DNA of 64,000 nucleotides from positions 62,001-126,000 of the forward strand of contig NZ_CANNDO010000006.1 in the NCBI RefSeq assembly GCF_947503385.1. The letters are read 5' to 3'. The notes beneath the pieces were generated by a model. The model was not told the DNA's origin and did not search any database. It saw nothing but the letters and a program-made list of their open reading frames with translations. The translations under genes were made by a program, and so were the position numbers. Shown here one piece after another: positions 6,694 through 14,938 of the stretch. Position 1 is the stretch's first letter, and the number at the start of each line of letters is the position of its first letter. This DNA is from an uncultured Tateyamaria sp. Its GTDB lineage: Bacteria; Pseudomonadota; Alphaproteobacteria; Rhodobacterales; Rhodobacteraceae.

Positions 6694-9105
6694 ATGCGAA
6701 CCCATGCACAGGCGGTGGTCATCGGAGGCGGGGTGATCGGGTGTTCGATCCTGTATCACCTGACCAAGCTGGGCTGGACGGATGTTGTCCTGCTGGAGCG
6801 GGATGAACTGACCTCAGGCTCCACTTGGCACGCTGCGGCCAACATCCACGGGCTGCATGACAGCACCAATATCAGCCGGATTCAGCATTATACGATGGGT
6901 TTGTATAAAGAGCTTGAGCAGGAGACGGGGCAGGGCTGTGGCGTGTTTCAGCCCGGATCGCTCTATCTGGCACAGACAGAGGCGCGGGTGCATCAACTGC
7001 GGCTGCAAGCGGCCAAGGCCAAGCTCTACGGTATGAACTTTCACGAGATCGACCGGGCAGAGGCGGAGCGGCTGCACCCGATGGTCGATTTCGACGGCAT
7101 CCGCTGCATCATGTGGGAACCCGATGGCGGCAATGTGGACCCCTCCGGCGTGACAAATGCCTATGCCGCAGGCGCGCGCCGGAACGGGGCAGAGATCATC
7201 CGGTTTTGCCCGGTCACAGGGACCGAAGCGCAGGCGGACGGCACGTGGATTGTGCGCACCGAAAAAGGGGATATCGCGACACCGTGGGTGGTGAACGCAG
7301 CCGGTCTTTGGGGACGTGAGGTTGCTGCGATGGCTGGTGTATCGCTGCCGCTGTTGCCGACGGAACATCAGTATTTTGTAACCGAAACCATCGCCGAGAT
7401 CGCAGGGATGGATCGCCGCCTGCCATCGGTCGCGGACCGCGATGGCGAGTATTACCTGCGTCAGGAGGGGCAGGGGCTGTTGGTGGGGGCCTATGAAAAG
7501 GACGTGCGGTTCTGGGCTGAGGACGGCACGCCGCAGGGCTTTGGCCACGAGCTTTTTGCCGATGATCTGGAGCGGATCGAAGACAACATGATGCGCGCCA
7601 TCGACCGGGTTCCGGCGGTGGGTACGGCGGGGATCAAACGGGTGATCAACGGTCCGATGATCTGGTCACCGGATTCAAACGTCCTTTTTGGACCCGTGCC
7701 GGAACTGACTGGTTATTTCTGCTGCAACGGGATCATTCCGGGCTTTTCGCAGTCGGGCGGCATGGGGCTGTTGGCAGCGCAGTGGATGGTCGAGGGCGAG
7801 ACGCACTACGATATGTTCGCGTGGGACGTGGCACGCTTTGGCACATGGGCTGGCAAGGATTTCACCAAGGCGCGTGTGGGTGACCAATACGCGCACCGGT
7901 TCAAAATCCACTTTCCGGGCGAGGAACGCGATGCCGGGCGGCCCGTACGCACACGGCCCGCCTACGACCTCCAGCGCGAAATGGGTGCGCAGATGGGATT
8001 GAACTACGGGTGGGAGCATCCGCTTTACTTTGGCGATGTGCCAGACACCGCGGGTTTCACGCGCCAGCCGTGGTGGGATGTGGTCGGGGCCGAATGCCGT
8101 ATGCTGCGCGACCGGGCCGGGATCATAGATATTTCGAACTTTGCAAAGTACCGCGTGGCGGGTCCGGGTGCCGAACACTGGTTGAACGCCGTCTTTGCCA
8201 ATCGGATGCCGCAGACCGTCGGGCGGTCGTGCCTGACCCCGCTGATCGGAAAACGGGGCGGGATCGCCGGTGATTTCACGGTTACGCGGCTGGCCGAGGA
8301 CGTATTCTGGGTTATCGGATCGGGCATGGCGGAACGCTATCACCAGCGCTTTTTTAATGCTGTGCCACTGCCCGATCGCACCGTCTTTGAAAGCCTGACA
8401 GATACGTGGTGTGGGTTCAATGTTGCGGGACCGCAAAGCCGGGCGTTGCTGTCACGGCTGACCAACACATCGCTGGAGACGGCGGATTTTCCGTTTATGC
8501 GCTCGGCGGTAATTGAACTTGCCGGGGTCGAAGTCCTTGCGCTGCGCGTGTCGTTTACCGGAGATTTGGGATGGGAACTGCACTGCGCGCAGGCCGATCA
8601 GGCGCGGTTGTACCAGTCGCTTATCGCGGCGGGGCAACCCTTGGGCGCGGGGCCAGTGGGCAGCCGTGCATTGATGAGCCTGCGGGTCGAAAAGGGGTAT
8701 GGTTCGTGGAGCCGGGAATACAGTCCAGAATATTGGCCCCACGAGGTCGGTCTGGACCGGCTGATCAAACGGGACAAAGATTTTCTCAACAAGGCAGCGG
8801 TGGAGCGTGTGTTGTCCCAACCGCCGCGCGAATCACTCGTCATACTGGCGTTGGACGGAGCGCAAACAGACGCCTCCCAAGCAGATGTGAGCGGCGGTGA
8901 GCCTATCTTTTTGAACGGGCGCGGTGTCGGTCGGGTCACGTCGGGGGCCTATGGTTACACCGTCAATCAAAGCCTCGCACTGGGATATGTGAGCGGAATT
9001 GAGCCGGGCACAGAGGTCGAGGTCATGTTGCTCGGAGAGCCGCATCGCGCAACTATACTTGACCTTCCGCCGTTCGACCCGGACGGGAAAAGATTGCGCG
9101 CATAA
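6694..9105 (+). CDS. FAD-dependent oxidoreductase fused to a GcvT domain (second copy)
   Basis: 803 residues with the same plan as the gene at 3289-5691: FAD motif VVIGGGVIG at residues 8-16, GSTWHAAAN with the likely flavin-linking His46, then a GcvT domain from about residue 430 containing GDFTVTRL, where the T-protein catalytic Asp region lies. The family demethylates dimethylglycine, sarcosine or related amines and transfers the one-carbon unit to tetrahydrofolate. The two copies diverge after the shared N-terminus (for example ANIHGLHDS here against GGFHTLNGD there), so they probably use different substrates. ATG 6694 is chosen because GGGAG lies 7 bases upstream and the FAD motif starts immediately; an earlier in-frame ATG at 6553 would add an untypical leader. 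Confidence 0.88.
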   Translation: MRTHAQAVVIGGGVIGCSILYHLTKLGWTDVVLLERDELTSGSTWHAAANIHGLHDSTNISRIQHYTMGLYKELEQETGQGCGVFQPGSLYLAQTEARVHQLRLQAAKAKLYGMNFHEIDRAEAERLHPMVDFDGIRCIMWEPDGGNVDPSGVTNAYAAGARRNGAEIIRFCPVTGTEAQADGTWIVRTEKGDIATPWVVNAAGLWGREVAAMAGVSLPLLPTEHQYFVTETIAEIAGMDRRLPSVADRDGEYYLRQEGQGLLVGAYEKDVRFWAEDGTPQGFGHELFADDLERIEDNMMRAIDRVPAVGTAGIKRVINGPMIWSPDSNVLFGPVPELTGYFCCNGIIPGFSQSGGMGLLAAQWMVEGETHYDMFAWDVARFGTWAGKDFTKARVGDQYAHRFKIHFPGEERDAGRPVRTRPAYDLQREMGAQMGLNYGWEHPLYFGDVPDTAGFTRQPWWDVVGAECRMLRDRAGIIDISNFAKYRVAGPGAEHWLNAVFANRMPQTVGRSCLTPLIGKRGGIAGDFTVTRLAEDVFWVIGSGMAERYHQRFFNAVPLPDRTVFESLTDTWCGFNVAGPQSRALLSRLTNTSLETADFPFMRSAVIELAGVEVLALRVSFTGDLGWELHCAQADQARLYQSLIAAGQPLGAGPVGSRALMSLRVEKGYGSWSREYSPEYWPHEVGLDRLIKRDKDFLNKAAVERVLSQPPRESLVILALDGAQTDASQADVSGGEPIFLNGRGVGRVTSGAYGYTVNQSLALGYVSGIEPGTEVEVMLLGEPHRATILDLPPFDPDGKRLRA

Positions 9106-9122
9106 CGGGTTACACGGAATGC

Positions 9123-9199
9123 GGGAGGCGGGAACCGATATGGCGCAACTGGTAAACCAGGCCTGTTACTCGCACCAAAACCTGTCCGGCCCCGCCTCC
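9123..9199 (+). other. possible structured RNA or terminator after the second FAD/GcvT gene
   Basis: GGAGGCGGG (9124-9132) and CCCGCCTCC (9191-9199) are a perfect 9-bp inverted repeat closing about 58 bases that hold a smaller CTGGT/ACCAG stem (9149-9153 and 9156-9160). The size resembles a tRNA, but there is no T-arm consensus or plausible anticodon arm, so tRNA is rejected. It lies 18 bases after the stop codon. A terminator or a small stable RNA is possible. Confidence 0.3.
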
Positions 9200-9257
9200 A
9201 TCTCAGGCCGTTATCAGGACGTTTACTCTAAATAGCGTCACATGGTAAGACGAGGTT

Positions 9258-10118
9258 ATGTTGGGGGTGCGCATTGATCATGAAATGCGGATTTTTGTCT
9301 CGAATGGGACAAGAACGCATTTCACGTTACGCGAATTGTTGGGGCTGTATCAGTCCTGGCAACTGTGGTTGCTGATTGCCGTCGGCTTTTTGATCATGTC
9401 CACGGGCCATCCCGTTACCTTGCCGCAGTTCGAAGGGTTCTGGGTGCGCATGGCGTTTTGGGTCATCGCGCTGTTTGTGTACCTGTTGCTGTCGGTTCCG
9501 TATGGTGTGGTGTTCGACCGGGCGTGGCGACGGTTTGTGGGCACACCCATTCCGCTGATCATCCTGACCGGGCCACTGATCGTGTTTGCCTCCGTCGTGA
9601 CGGTGCTGGGGCTGGCCGCGATATTTGAACCGGACCGGCCATTGGGCAGCATGATCACGTGGCAGATGCTCGTCCGGAATGTCTTTGTGGCGCATGTGTT
9701 CGAGACGGTGACACTGCTGTGGCTACTGCCTGCGCAACGTGCGCGCAACGACAGCGCGCGGGCGGTGACGCTTGCCGGTCGGCGGATTGCGGTCAAGGAT
9801 ATTGGCCGGGTCAAAGCCGCCGAACACTACCTAGAGATACATCTGGATGACCGGGTGGAAATCCTGCGTGAGCGGATGAGCACGTTTCTGGAGCAGGTCA
9901 CGCCCGAGGACGGCGTGCAAACGCACCGGTCCCACTGGATCGCGCGGGAACATGCGCGGTTGCTTCGGGGGTCCGTGCTGGAACTGGACTGCGGCAGGAC
10001 CGTGCCGGTGGCCCGGGGACGGCAAAAGGATGTGCAGGACTGGATCGACAAATTCCCGCCGCCGTACGTGGCCGATTGCAGCGAGATCAGTCCAGCGCGG
10101 CAATCCGCAGGGCGGTGA
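9258..10118 (+). CDS. membrane-anchored LytTR-type transcriptional regulator
   Basis: 286 residues in two parts. Four hydrophobic segments at about 34-49, 62-84, 97-121 and 142-158 form a membrane domain. A LytTR DNA-binding domain follows from about residue 170, with RIAVKDIGRVKAAEHYLEIH and the family signature HRSHWIAR at 223-230. LytTR domains bind direct repeats near promoters; a membrane-bound form without a receiver domain would sense an envelope or small-molecule signal directly, which is inference. The start ATG 9258 has GAGG close upstream; ATG 9285 is an alternative. The last 32 bases overlap the convergent CNNM/CBS gene. The target is unknown. Confidence 0.85.
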   Translation: MLGVRIDHEMRIFVSNGTRTHFTLRELLGLYQSWQLWLLIAVGFLIMSTGHPVTLPQFEGFWVRMAFWVIALFVYLLLSVPYGVVFDRAWRRFVGTPIPLIILTGPLIVFASVVTVLGLAAIFEPDRPLGSMITWQMLVRNVFVAHVFETVTLLWLLPAQRARNDSARAVTLAGRRIAVKDIGRVKAAEHYLEIHLDDRVEILRERMSTFLEQVTPEDGVQTHRSHWIAREHARLLRGSVLELDCGRTVPVARGRQKDVQDWIDKFPPPYVADCSEISPARQSAGR

Positions 10119-11394
10119 TCCGGTTGCCCTCACGTTCGGTCACCTCGAACCGGAACCCGTGAAAGCTGAACACTTGCCCCACCGTCGGGATCGTCTGTGC
10201 TTCGTGAATTACGAGGCCCGCAACGGTGTTTGCCTCGTCATCCGGCAGGTTCCAGTCGGTGGCCCGATTCAGATCGCGGATGGTCATGGCGCCATCGACG
10301 GCAAAGTACCCATCTGCATCCCGCTCCAGCGTCGGTTCGTCGTCGGGGTCGAATTCGTCCGTGATCTCGCCCACGATCTCTTCGAGGATGTCTTCGAGCG
10401 TGATCAACCCCTGAAGTGAGCCGTATTCGTCCACCACAAGCGCAAAATGGGTGCGCAGGCGGAGGAATTCGCGCATCTGGTGGTCCAGCGTGGTGGTTTC
10501 AGGCACAAAATACGGATCGGTGGTCACCGCGCGCATGTCGAAGGTTTGCAGGTTCGCGGTGCCGCCCGTACCTGCGATTTCTTTGTAGATCGCGCGGCTG
10601 AGGTCCTTGGCGTGGATCACGCCGGTGATATTTTCCGGCTCGTCCGCATAGATCGGCAGGCGGGTGTGGTTGGATTGCAGGCATTGTTCAAGAATGTCCT
10701 GCGGGCTGTTGGCCCCGTCAATCATCTCAATCCCGGACCGGTGCAACATGATCTCTTCGACCGTGCGATCACCAAGGTCCAGCGCGCCCAGAATGCGGTC
10801 GCGGTCTTCTTTTTCGACCACACCTTCGGAATGGCCCAATTGCAGCGCTCCGGCGATCTCTTCGCGGACGGCCATGATGTGACTGTCCGGGTCGATCTGC
10901 ACACCAAAAATGCGCAACACGCCACGCACCAGCAACCGCACTGCCGACACGATTGGGGCAAAGACGGTCACAACAAAACCGATGGGCCGTGACACCATTG
11001 ATGCGGCGGTTTCAGCGTTCGAAATGGCGTATGTCTTGGGCAAGACTTCGGCAAAGATCAGGACCAGCAGGGTCATCACCAGCGTCGCCAGCGCCACGCC
11101 GCTTTCGCCAAACGCGCGGGTAAAGATTGCGGTGGCCAGAGACGTGGCAAGGATATTCACGAGGTTGTTGCCCAGCAGGACCGAACCAATCAGGCGCTCG
11201 TTGTCTTCGGTGATGTTAAGCGCCCGCTGCGCACCAACCGACCCGCGGTCTGCCTGTGCGCGCAGCTTGCCCCGTGACGCCGCGGTCAGCGCCGTTTCGG
11301 AGCCGGAGAAAAAGCCCGACAACACCAATAGGCCAAGGATCACCCCAGCGGTGATCCAGAAGGCTGCGTCGAGGGTCGTGCTTGGGTCGTCCAT
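10087..11394 (-). CDS. CNNM/CorC-family transporter-like protein (hemolysin-related, DUF21-CBS-CorC_HlyC)
   Basis: 435 residues. The N-terminal DUF21/CNNM membrane domain (about 1-190) contains LSGFFSGSETALTAASRGKL, the family hallmark. It is followed by a CBS pair (about 205-335, with LPIYADEPENITGVIHAKDL and ALVVDEYGSLQGLITLEDILEEIVG) and a C-terminal CorC_HlyC domain (about 350-435). Relatives are implicated in magnesium or cobalt efflux; the old name hemolysin is not a reliable function. ATG 11394 is chosen because AAGGA lies about 8 bases upstream and the first helix follows directly; the frame stays open far upstream without homologous sequence. It is divergent from the phosphoesterase-like gene, with 69 bases between. 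Confidence 0.88.
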   Translation of the reverse strand: MDDPSTTLDAAFWITAGVILGLLVLSGFFSGSETALTAASRGKLRAQADRGSVGAQRALNITEDNERLIGSVLLGNNLVNILATSLATAIFTRAFGESGVALATLVMTLLVLIFAEVLPKTYAISNAETAASMVSRPIGFVVTVFAPIVSAVRLLVRGVLRIFGVQIDPDSHIMAVREEIAGALQLGHSEGVVEKEDRDRILGALDLGDRTVEEIMLHRSGIEMIDGANSPQDILEQCLQSNHTRLPIYADEPENITGVIHAKDLSRAIYKEIAGTGGTANLQTFDMRAVTTDPYFVPETTTLDHQMREFLRLRTHFALVVDEYGSLQGLITLEDILEEIVGEITDEFDPDDEPTLERDADGYFAVDGAMTIRDLNRATDWNLPDDEANTVAGLVIHEAQTIPTVGQVFSFHGFRFEVTEREGNRITALRIAALD

Positions 11395-11463
11395 TCGTGA
11401 TTTATCCTTTGTCTGCCTTCGGGTTATGGGGGGCAGAGCCGGTGCAATCAAGGGATGTAGGCC

Positions 11464-12270
11464 ATGCAGGTTACGGATTTGGGCAATGTGACGGGTCCGG
11501 TGCTGGCATTTGGCGGGCCCTATTCCAATGTGCAGGCAACGCGCGCTGTTCTGGCATTGGCAAAGCGTCACGGTGCTTTGCCGCTTTGTACGGGTGACGC
11601 GGTGGCGTATTGCGGCGCGCCAGAGGCGACGGTCGCGGCGTTGCGTGCCGCCGATGTGTCCATGATCGCGGGCAATTGCGAACGCCAGTTGGCAGCAGGG
11701 GCACCGGACTGCGGTTGCGGTTTTGATGCAGGAAGTGTGTGCGATGTGATGTCTGCGGGATGGTACGGGTTCGCCGCACACCATGTCGGCCAAAAGACCC
11801 GGCTCTGGATGGGGACATTGCCGGATTTCATCACCTTTACCCATCATGGGTTGCGGTGGGGCGTTTTGCACGGTGGGGCGACGGACATTGCGCGGTTCCT
11901 CTGGCCCACGACGGACGCGGCGGAGTATGAGGCGGAAAGGGACGCGCTTGCGGCTTGGACCGGCCCGCTCGACCGCGTGGTCGCGGGCCATGCGGGGATA
12001 CCGTTTGAGCGGTCCACCGCGCGGGGCCAATGGATCAATGCCGGGGTGATCGGGATGCCGCCACATGACGGGCATCCGCAGACCCGTTACGCCCTCATCC
12101 AAAGCGGCGCGGTCACGTTACACAGGCTCGATTATGATGTGGCGGGCGCTGTCGCGGATATGCGCGCGGCGGGCCTGACCCAAGGCTACGAGCGCGGGCT
12201 GGAGAGCGGCTATTGGCCGTCCGAGGATGTTTTGCCGCCTGATTTGCGGGTGTCCTTGGCCAACGGGTGA
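11464..12270 (+). CDS. metallophosphoesterase-fold protein with altered metal-binding motifs
   Basis: 268 residues resembling the YfcE/ApaH-like calcineurin phosphoesterase family in layout: a first strand and loop, GDAVAYCGAP (residues 44-53, equivalent to GDxVxYGxxP), GNCE (70-73, equivalent to GNHD/E), HGG (136-138) and GHAGIPF (175-181, equivalent to GHTHxP). The first motif, normally DxHxN, here reads GGPYSN (17-22), so the metal ligands Asp and His are missing, and the His of GNH is Cys. The enzyme may therefore bind metals differently or be inactive; this is inference from motif comparison. Its 3' end overlaps the convergent xerD by 61 bases. Confidence 0.7.
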   Translation: MQVTDLGNVTGPVLAFGGPYSNVQATRAVLALAKRHGALPLCTGDAVAYCGAPEATVAALRAADVSMIAGNCERQLAAGAPDCGCGFDAGSVCDVMSAGWYGFAAHHVGQKTRLWMGTLPDFITFTHHGLRWGVLHGGATDIARFLWPTTDAAEYEAERDALAAWTGPLDRVVAGHAGIPFERSTARGQWINAGVIGMPPHDGHPQTRYALIQSGAVTLHRLDYDVAGAVADMRAAGLTQGYERGLESGYWPSEDVLPPDLRVSLANG

Positions 12271-13172
12271 TGTTCCAGCACCAGTTCTGTCAGGCGTTCG
12301 TCGACCACGTGGGTGTAGATTTCGGTTGTGGCCACGTCGGCATGGCCCAGCATTGTCTGGATGGCGCGCAGATCAGCACCGCCCGCCAGCAGATGCGTGG
12401 CAAAGGCATGGCGCAACGTGTGTGGTGTAACCTTGTCCGGCGACACACCGCCAAAGACCGACAGCGCTTTGATGCGCGCATAGAACCAATGGCGCGTGAG
12501 GTGGCCGGACACGCCACGCGACGGGAACAAAAAGCGCGAAGGCGCAGCCCCTTTTTCCACCTGTTCCTTGTCGCGGGTGTCCCGCATCTTGATCCACGCG
12601 GCCAGCGCCACGCGCGCCGGGTCGGACAGGGGCACCATGCGTTCCTTGCCGCCCTTGCCAAGGATCAGCAGCATCTGCGGGTTCCCGCGTGCCGCACTGA
12701 CCGGCAGTCCGACCAGTTCGCTGACGCGCATCCCCGTCGCATAGAGCAATTGCATCAGACAGGTGTCGCGCAGCCGGTCATGATCACCACGCCCATAGTT
12801 TTCGGCTGCGGTGAGCAGCCGGTCGACCTCGGCCTCGTCAAGCGTTTTGGGCAGCCGTTTCTGCTGTGCAGGTGTGGCGATCTGGATGGCAGGATTGTCA
12901 TTGCGCCAGCCTTCTTCGAAGGCAAAGCGGTAAAGCTGTTTGATGGCGGACAGGCGGCGTGCCCGCGTGGCGCGGGCCAGACCTTGGGCATCACAGTGGA
13001 TCAGATAGGCTTCAAACATCTCCTGTTCCGCCGTCTCAAAATCCTGCCCTTGGTCGGTCAGCCATTCTGCGGCGTCCTTGAGGTCGCGGCCATAGGCCAG
13101 CAAAGTGTTGTGGGCGGCCCCCAGTTCCGCGGCCTGCGCCTCCAGAAAAGTAGAGATCCAGCGATGGCTCAT
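12210..13172 (-). CDS. xerD: site-specific tyrosine recombinase XerD
   Basis: 320 residues. XerD works with XerC at the dif site to resolve chromosome dimers at the septum. The N-terminal SAM-like core-binding domain covers about 1-95. The catalytic domain shows Arg149 (ATGMRVSEL), Lys173 in GKGGKERMVP, His251 and Arg254 (HTLRHAFATHLL), His277 (MLGHADVATTEIYTH) and the nucleophile Tyr286, so all active-site residues are present. It is the last gene of a three-gene operon; its ATG shares one base with the upstream stop codon. Assignment as XerD rather than XerC rests on overall resemblance and the operon context, and is likely but not certain. No phage or integron genes are near, which favours the housekeeping role. 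Confidence 0.9.
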   Translation of the reverse strand: MSHRWISTFLEAQAAELGAAHNTLLAYGRDLKDAAEWLTDQGQDFETAEQEMFEAYLIHCDAQGLARATRARRLSAIKQLYRFAFEEGWRNDNPAIQIATPAQQKRLPKTLDEAEVDRLLTAAENYGRGDHDRLRDTCLMQLLYATGMRVSELVGLPVSAARGNPQMLLILGKGGKERMVPLSDPARVALAAWIKMRDTRDKEQVEKGAAPSRFLFPSRGVSGHLTRHWFYARIKALSVFGGVSPDKVTPHTLRHAFATHLLAGGADLRAIQTMLGHADVATTEIYTHVVDERLTELVLEHHPLAKDTRKSGGKTSSDGQ

Positions 13173-14710
13173 CAGCGTGCATCCAGCAGCAATGTCTGCA
13201 ACGCGGTGCGGCGTGCCACGTCTTCGAGACCAAGAGCGCGTAAGGTCGCCAGAGCGGTCGCGAGCTGTGCGGCGTCGCCGGTACTGCCCTGATGGGCCAG
13301 CGCAATCGTGTCGAGCATGGCCGCCCCCAAAGCCCCGTCACGCGCCTGTGCAAGAATGTCGGCATCGGCAGGCGTGTCACGGAACCCGGCAAGCGCGGCA
13401 CCTGCAACACCATCCGCTGTCAGTCCTGCGGGCACTTCACCGGCGGCGAGCGCCGCAAGGACCGGGCGCCCCAGCGCGCGGGTGGGAAAGACCTGTGCCG
13501 CCGCTTCGTACCGGGGCGACAGCAGCAACAGTTCATAGGCGATGTCCGCCGCCTGACCGCTTAGCACAAACCCTTCAAGCTGTTCGGCAAAGAGTTGGGC
13601 AAACGGCACGCGCAGGCGTTGTGCGCCCATCACGCGCCAAACCGTGGGCAATGTCTTGGAAATCGCAGCGGCGTTGCCTGTGCCTATGGCTGTCTCGAAC
13701 CGTTGCAGGGCCGATACACGGTCCCATACACCACCTGACGCCGCCGGGCTGCGCTGGGTATACAGTCCCAACAGCCGGTTGCCGGGCACCGCCCCATTGC
13801 GCGCCAAACGTTCCGCTGCTTCGATCTGAGTTTTCCACCCGGCGGTGTCGCTCAGGCCCGCATTGGCATAGACCACCGGCCAGCCCCGCGTGGGGATCGG
13901 CTCTCCGATGGCGGCATGGGTCCGAAACAAAAGCGCGTTGGGCACAGACGGCACGGGCAGGGGCGGCTCGCCTTCATAAAGATCGGGATCAAGGAACCGT
14001 TCCAGTGCGGCCACCTGCGCCTCCGGCAGCAACTCCAATGCACGCGCGGTGCCAAGCTGAAGTGCGGCCATGCGCCAGTCGCCGTTGCGCGCCGCACAGA
14101 ACACGTCGTGACCCTTGCCCGGCGACAGGTCCGGCTGCGCGCGCAGAATGGCGCAGGCCTGTGCCTCCCGCCCGGCAATCAGGGCCATGTCCATCGCGCG
14201 CCGGAAATGCGCGGGCGACGCATCTGCACCGGCCTGCTCCATCAGGGCAATTGCGGGATCAAGCGCGCCATAGGCCAGCAGCGTATCAATGCGTGCCAGA
14301 TCGAATGCGCCCGCATCGCTCGTGGGCGGCACCGCCTCTGCCAGCAACAGCGTAAACGTGAGCTGTTGCAGGGCGGGCAGACGCAAGTTGGGCAACTGGT
14401 TCAGCTGTGCGGCAAGCGTCTGGCCGGTGCTGCCGGACCACAGCGTATCGGGCAGGCCCGTCACATTGGGCGGCACCAACCCAACACGCCGCGCGGCAGG
14501 CCCGTCGAGCGGGGTCACCGTGACATCCGGGACCGTTGCCGATTGCGCGGTTGACGGCTCGTCGGTGGCCGTGGGCTGGGGCAGGGCGGCGGGTGTCGTC
14601 TGCGCGCCCAGCCAGTCAATGGCACTCAGCGGTGCTGCGTCCTGCGCGTGCACCATCTGTCCCAGCACAGCACTCAGGCACAGCGCAGGGATCAGCGACC
14701 TATTCAGCAT
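13172..14710 (-). CDS. exported alpha-helical protein of unknown function
   Basis: I do not recognise this 512-residue protein. It begins MLNRSLIPALCLSAVLGQMVHAQ, a clear Sec signal peptide cleaved near residue 23, followed by a proline- and threonine-rich stretch (about 25-85) and then a long alanine- and leucine-rich helical region that looks like degenerate TPR/SEL-type repeats. ATG 14710 is chosen because of the signal peptide; the open frame continues upstream but overlaps the small membrane-protein gene. The stop overlaps the xerD start (TGATG), and its start overlaps the end of the upstream 49-codon gene by 11 bases, so the three are probably translated as one unit. A periplasmic scaffold or envelope role is a guess. 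Confidence 0.72.
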   Translation of the reverse strand: MLNRSLIPALCLSAVLGQMVHAQDAAPLSAIDWLGAQTTPAALPQPTATDEPSTAQSATVPDVTVTPLDGPAARRVGLVPPNVTGLPDTLWSGSTGQTLAAQLNQLPNLRLPALQQLTFTLLLAEAVPPTSDAGAFDLARIDTLLAYGALDPAIALMEQAGADASPAHFRRAMDMALIAGREAQACAILRAQPDLSPGKGHDVFCAARNGDWRMAALQLGTARALELLPEAQVAALERFLDPDLYEGEPPLPVPSVPNALLFRTHAAIGEPIPTRGWPVVYANAGLSDTAGWKTQIEAAERLARNGAVPGNRLLGLYTQRSPAASGGVWDRVSALQRFETAIGTGNAAAISKTLPTVWRVMGAQRLRVPFAQLFAEQLEGFVLSGQAADIAYELLLLSPRYEAAAQVFPTRALGRPVLAALAAGEVPAGLTADGVAGAALAGFRDTPADADILAQARDGALGAAMLDTIALAHQGSTGDAAQLATALATLRALGLEDVARRTALQTLLLDAR

Positions 14711-14849
14711 CCAGTGTGACCGGCATCCGCGTTTCCTCTTGCGGCGGCGAAAAATTCGCCCCGAAGAACTCGCCCACATAGGCGTAGCCCACGAGCCCAA
14801 TGAAGCCGATGATCAACAGAAAGATCAACAGTTTGAATATGCGACCCAT
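14700..14849 (-). CDS. small single-pass membrane protein
   Basis: 49 residues, read directly from the sequence. It starts MGRIFKLLIFLLIIGFIGLV, a single hydrophobic helix (about 5-24) after a short basic N-terminus, then a tyrosine/glycine/phenylalanine stretch and a polar tail ending TRMPVTLDAE and TAG (14700-14702). The last 11 bases overlap the signal-peptide start of the next gene, a typical translational-coupling arrangement. It is the first gene of the operon leading to xerD and is divergent from aroK (89-base gap). The function is unknown; it could be a small partner of the exported protein encoded next. Confidence 0.7.
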   Translation of the reverse strand: MGRIFKLLIFLLIIGFIGLVGYAYVGEFFGANFSPPQEETRMPVTLDAE

Positions 14850-14938
14850 GATGTGCTGCCTTACGTGCCCCGGGGATTTCTTTGTTTTGTGAACAGCATA
14901 TATGGCCTTTTTGCCAAAATCACGTCATTGACAAGCCA

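Noticed and set aside
9123-9199. tRNA gene
   Set aside because: Stem length and size suggest a tRNA, but there is no T-loop consensus, no plausible anticodon arm and no CCA context.
12210-13172. Integron or phage integrase instead of XerD
   Set aside because: Length, complete Xer catalytic set and the core-gene operon fit XerD; there is no att site, gene cassette or phage gene nearby.
14928-14933. TTGACA as a -35 box for aroK
   Set aside because: It ends 5 bases before the aroK start codon, leaving no room for a -10 box and leader.
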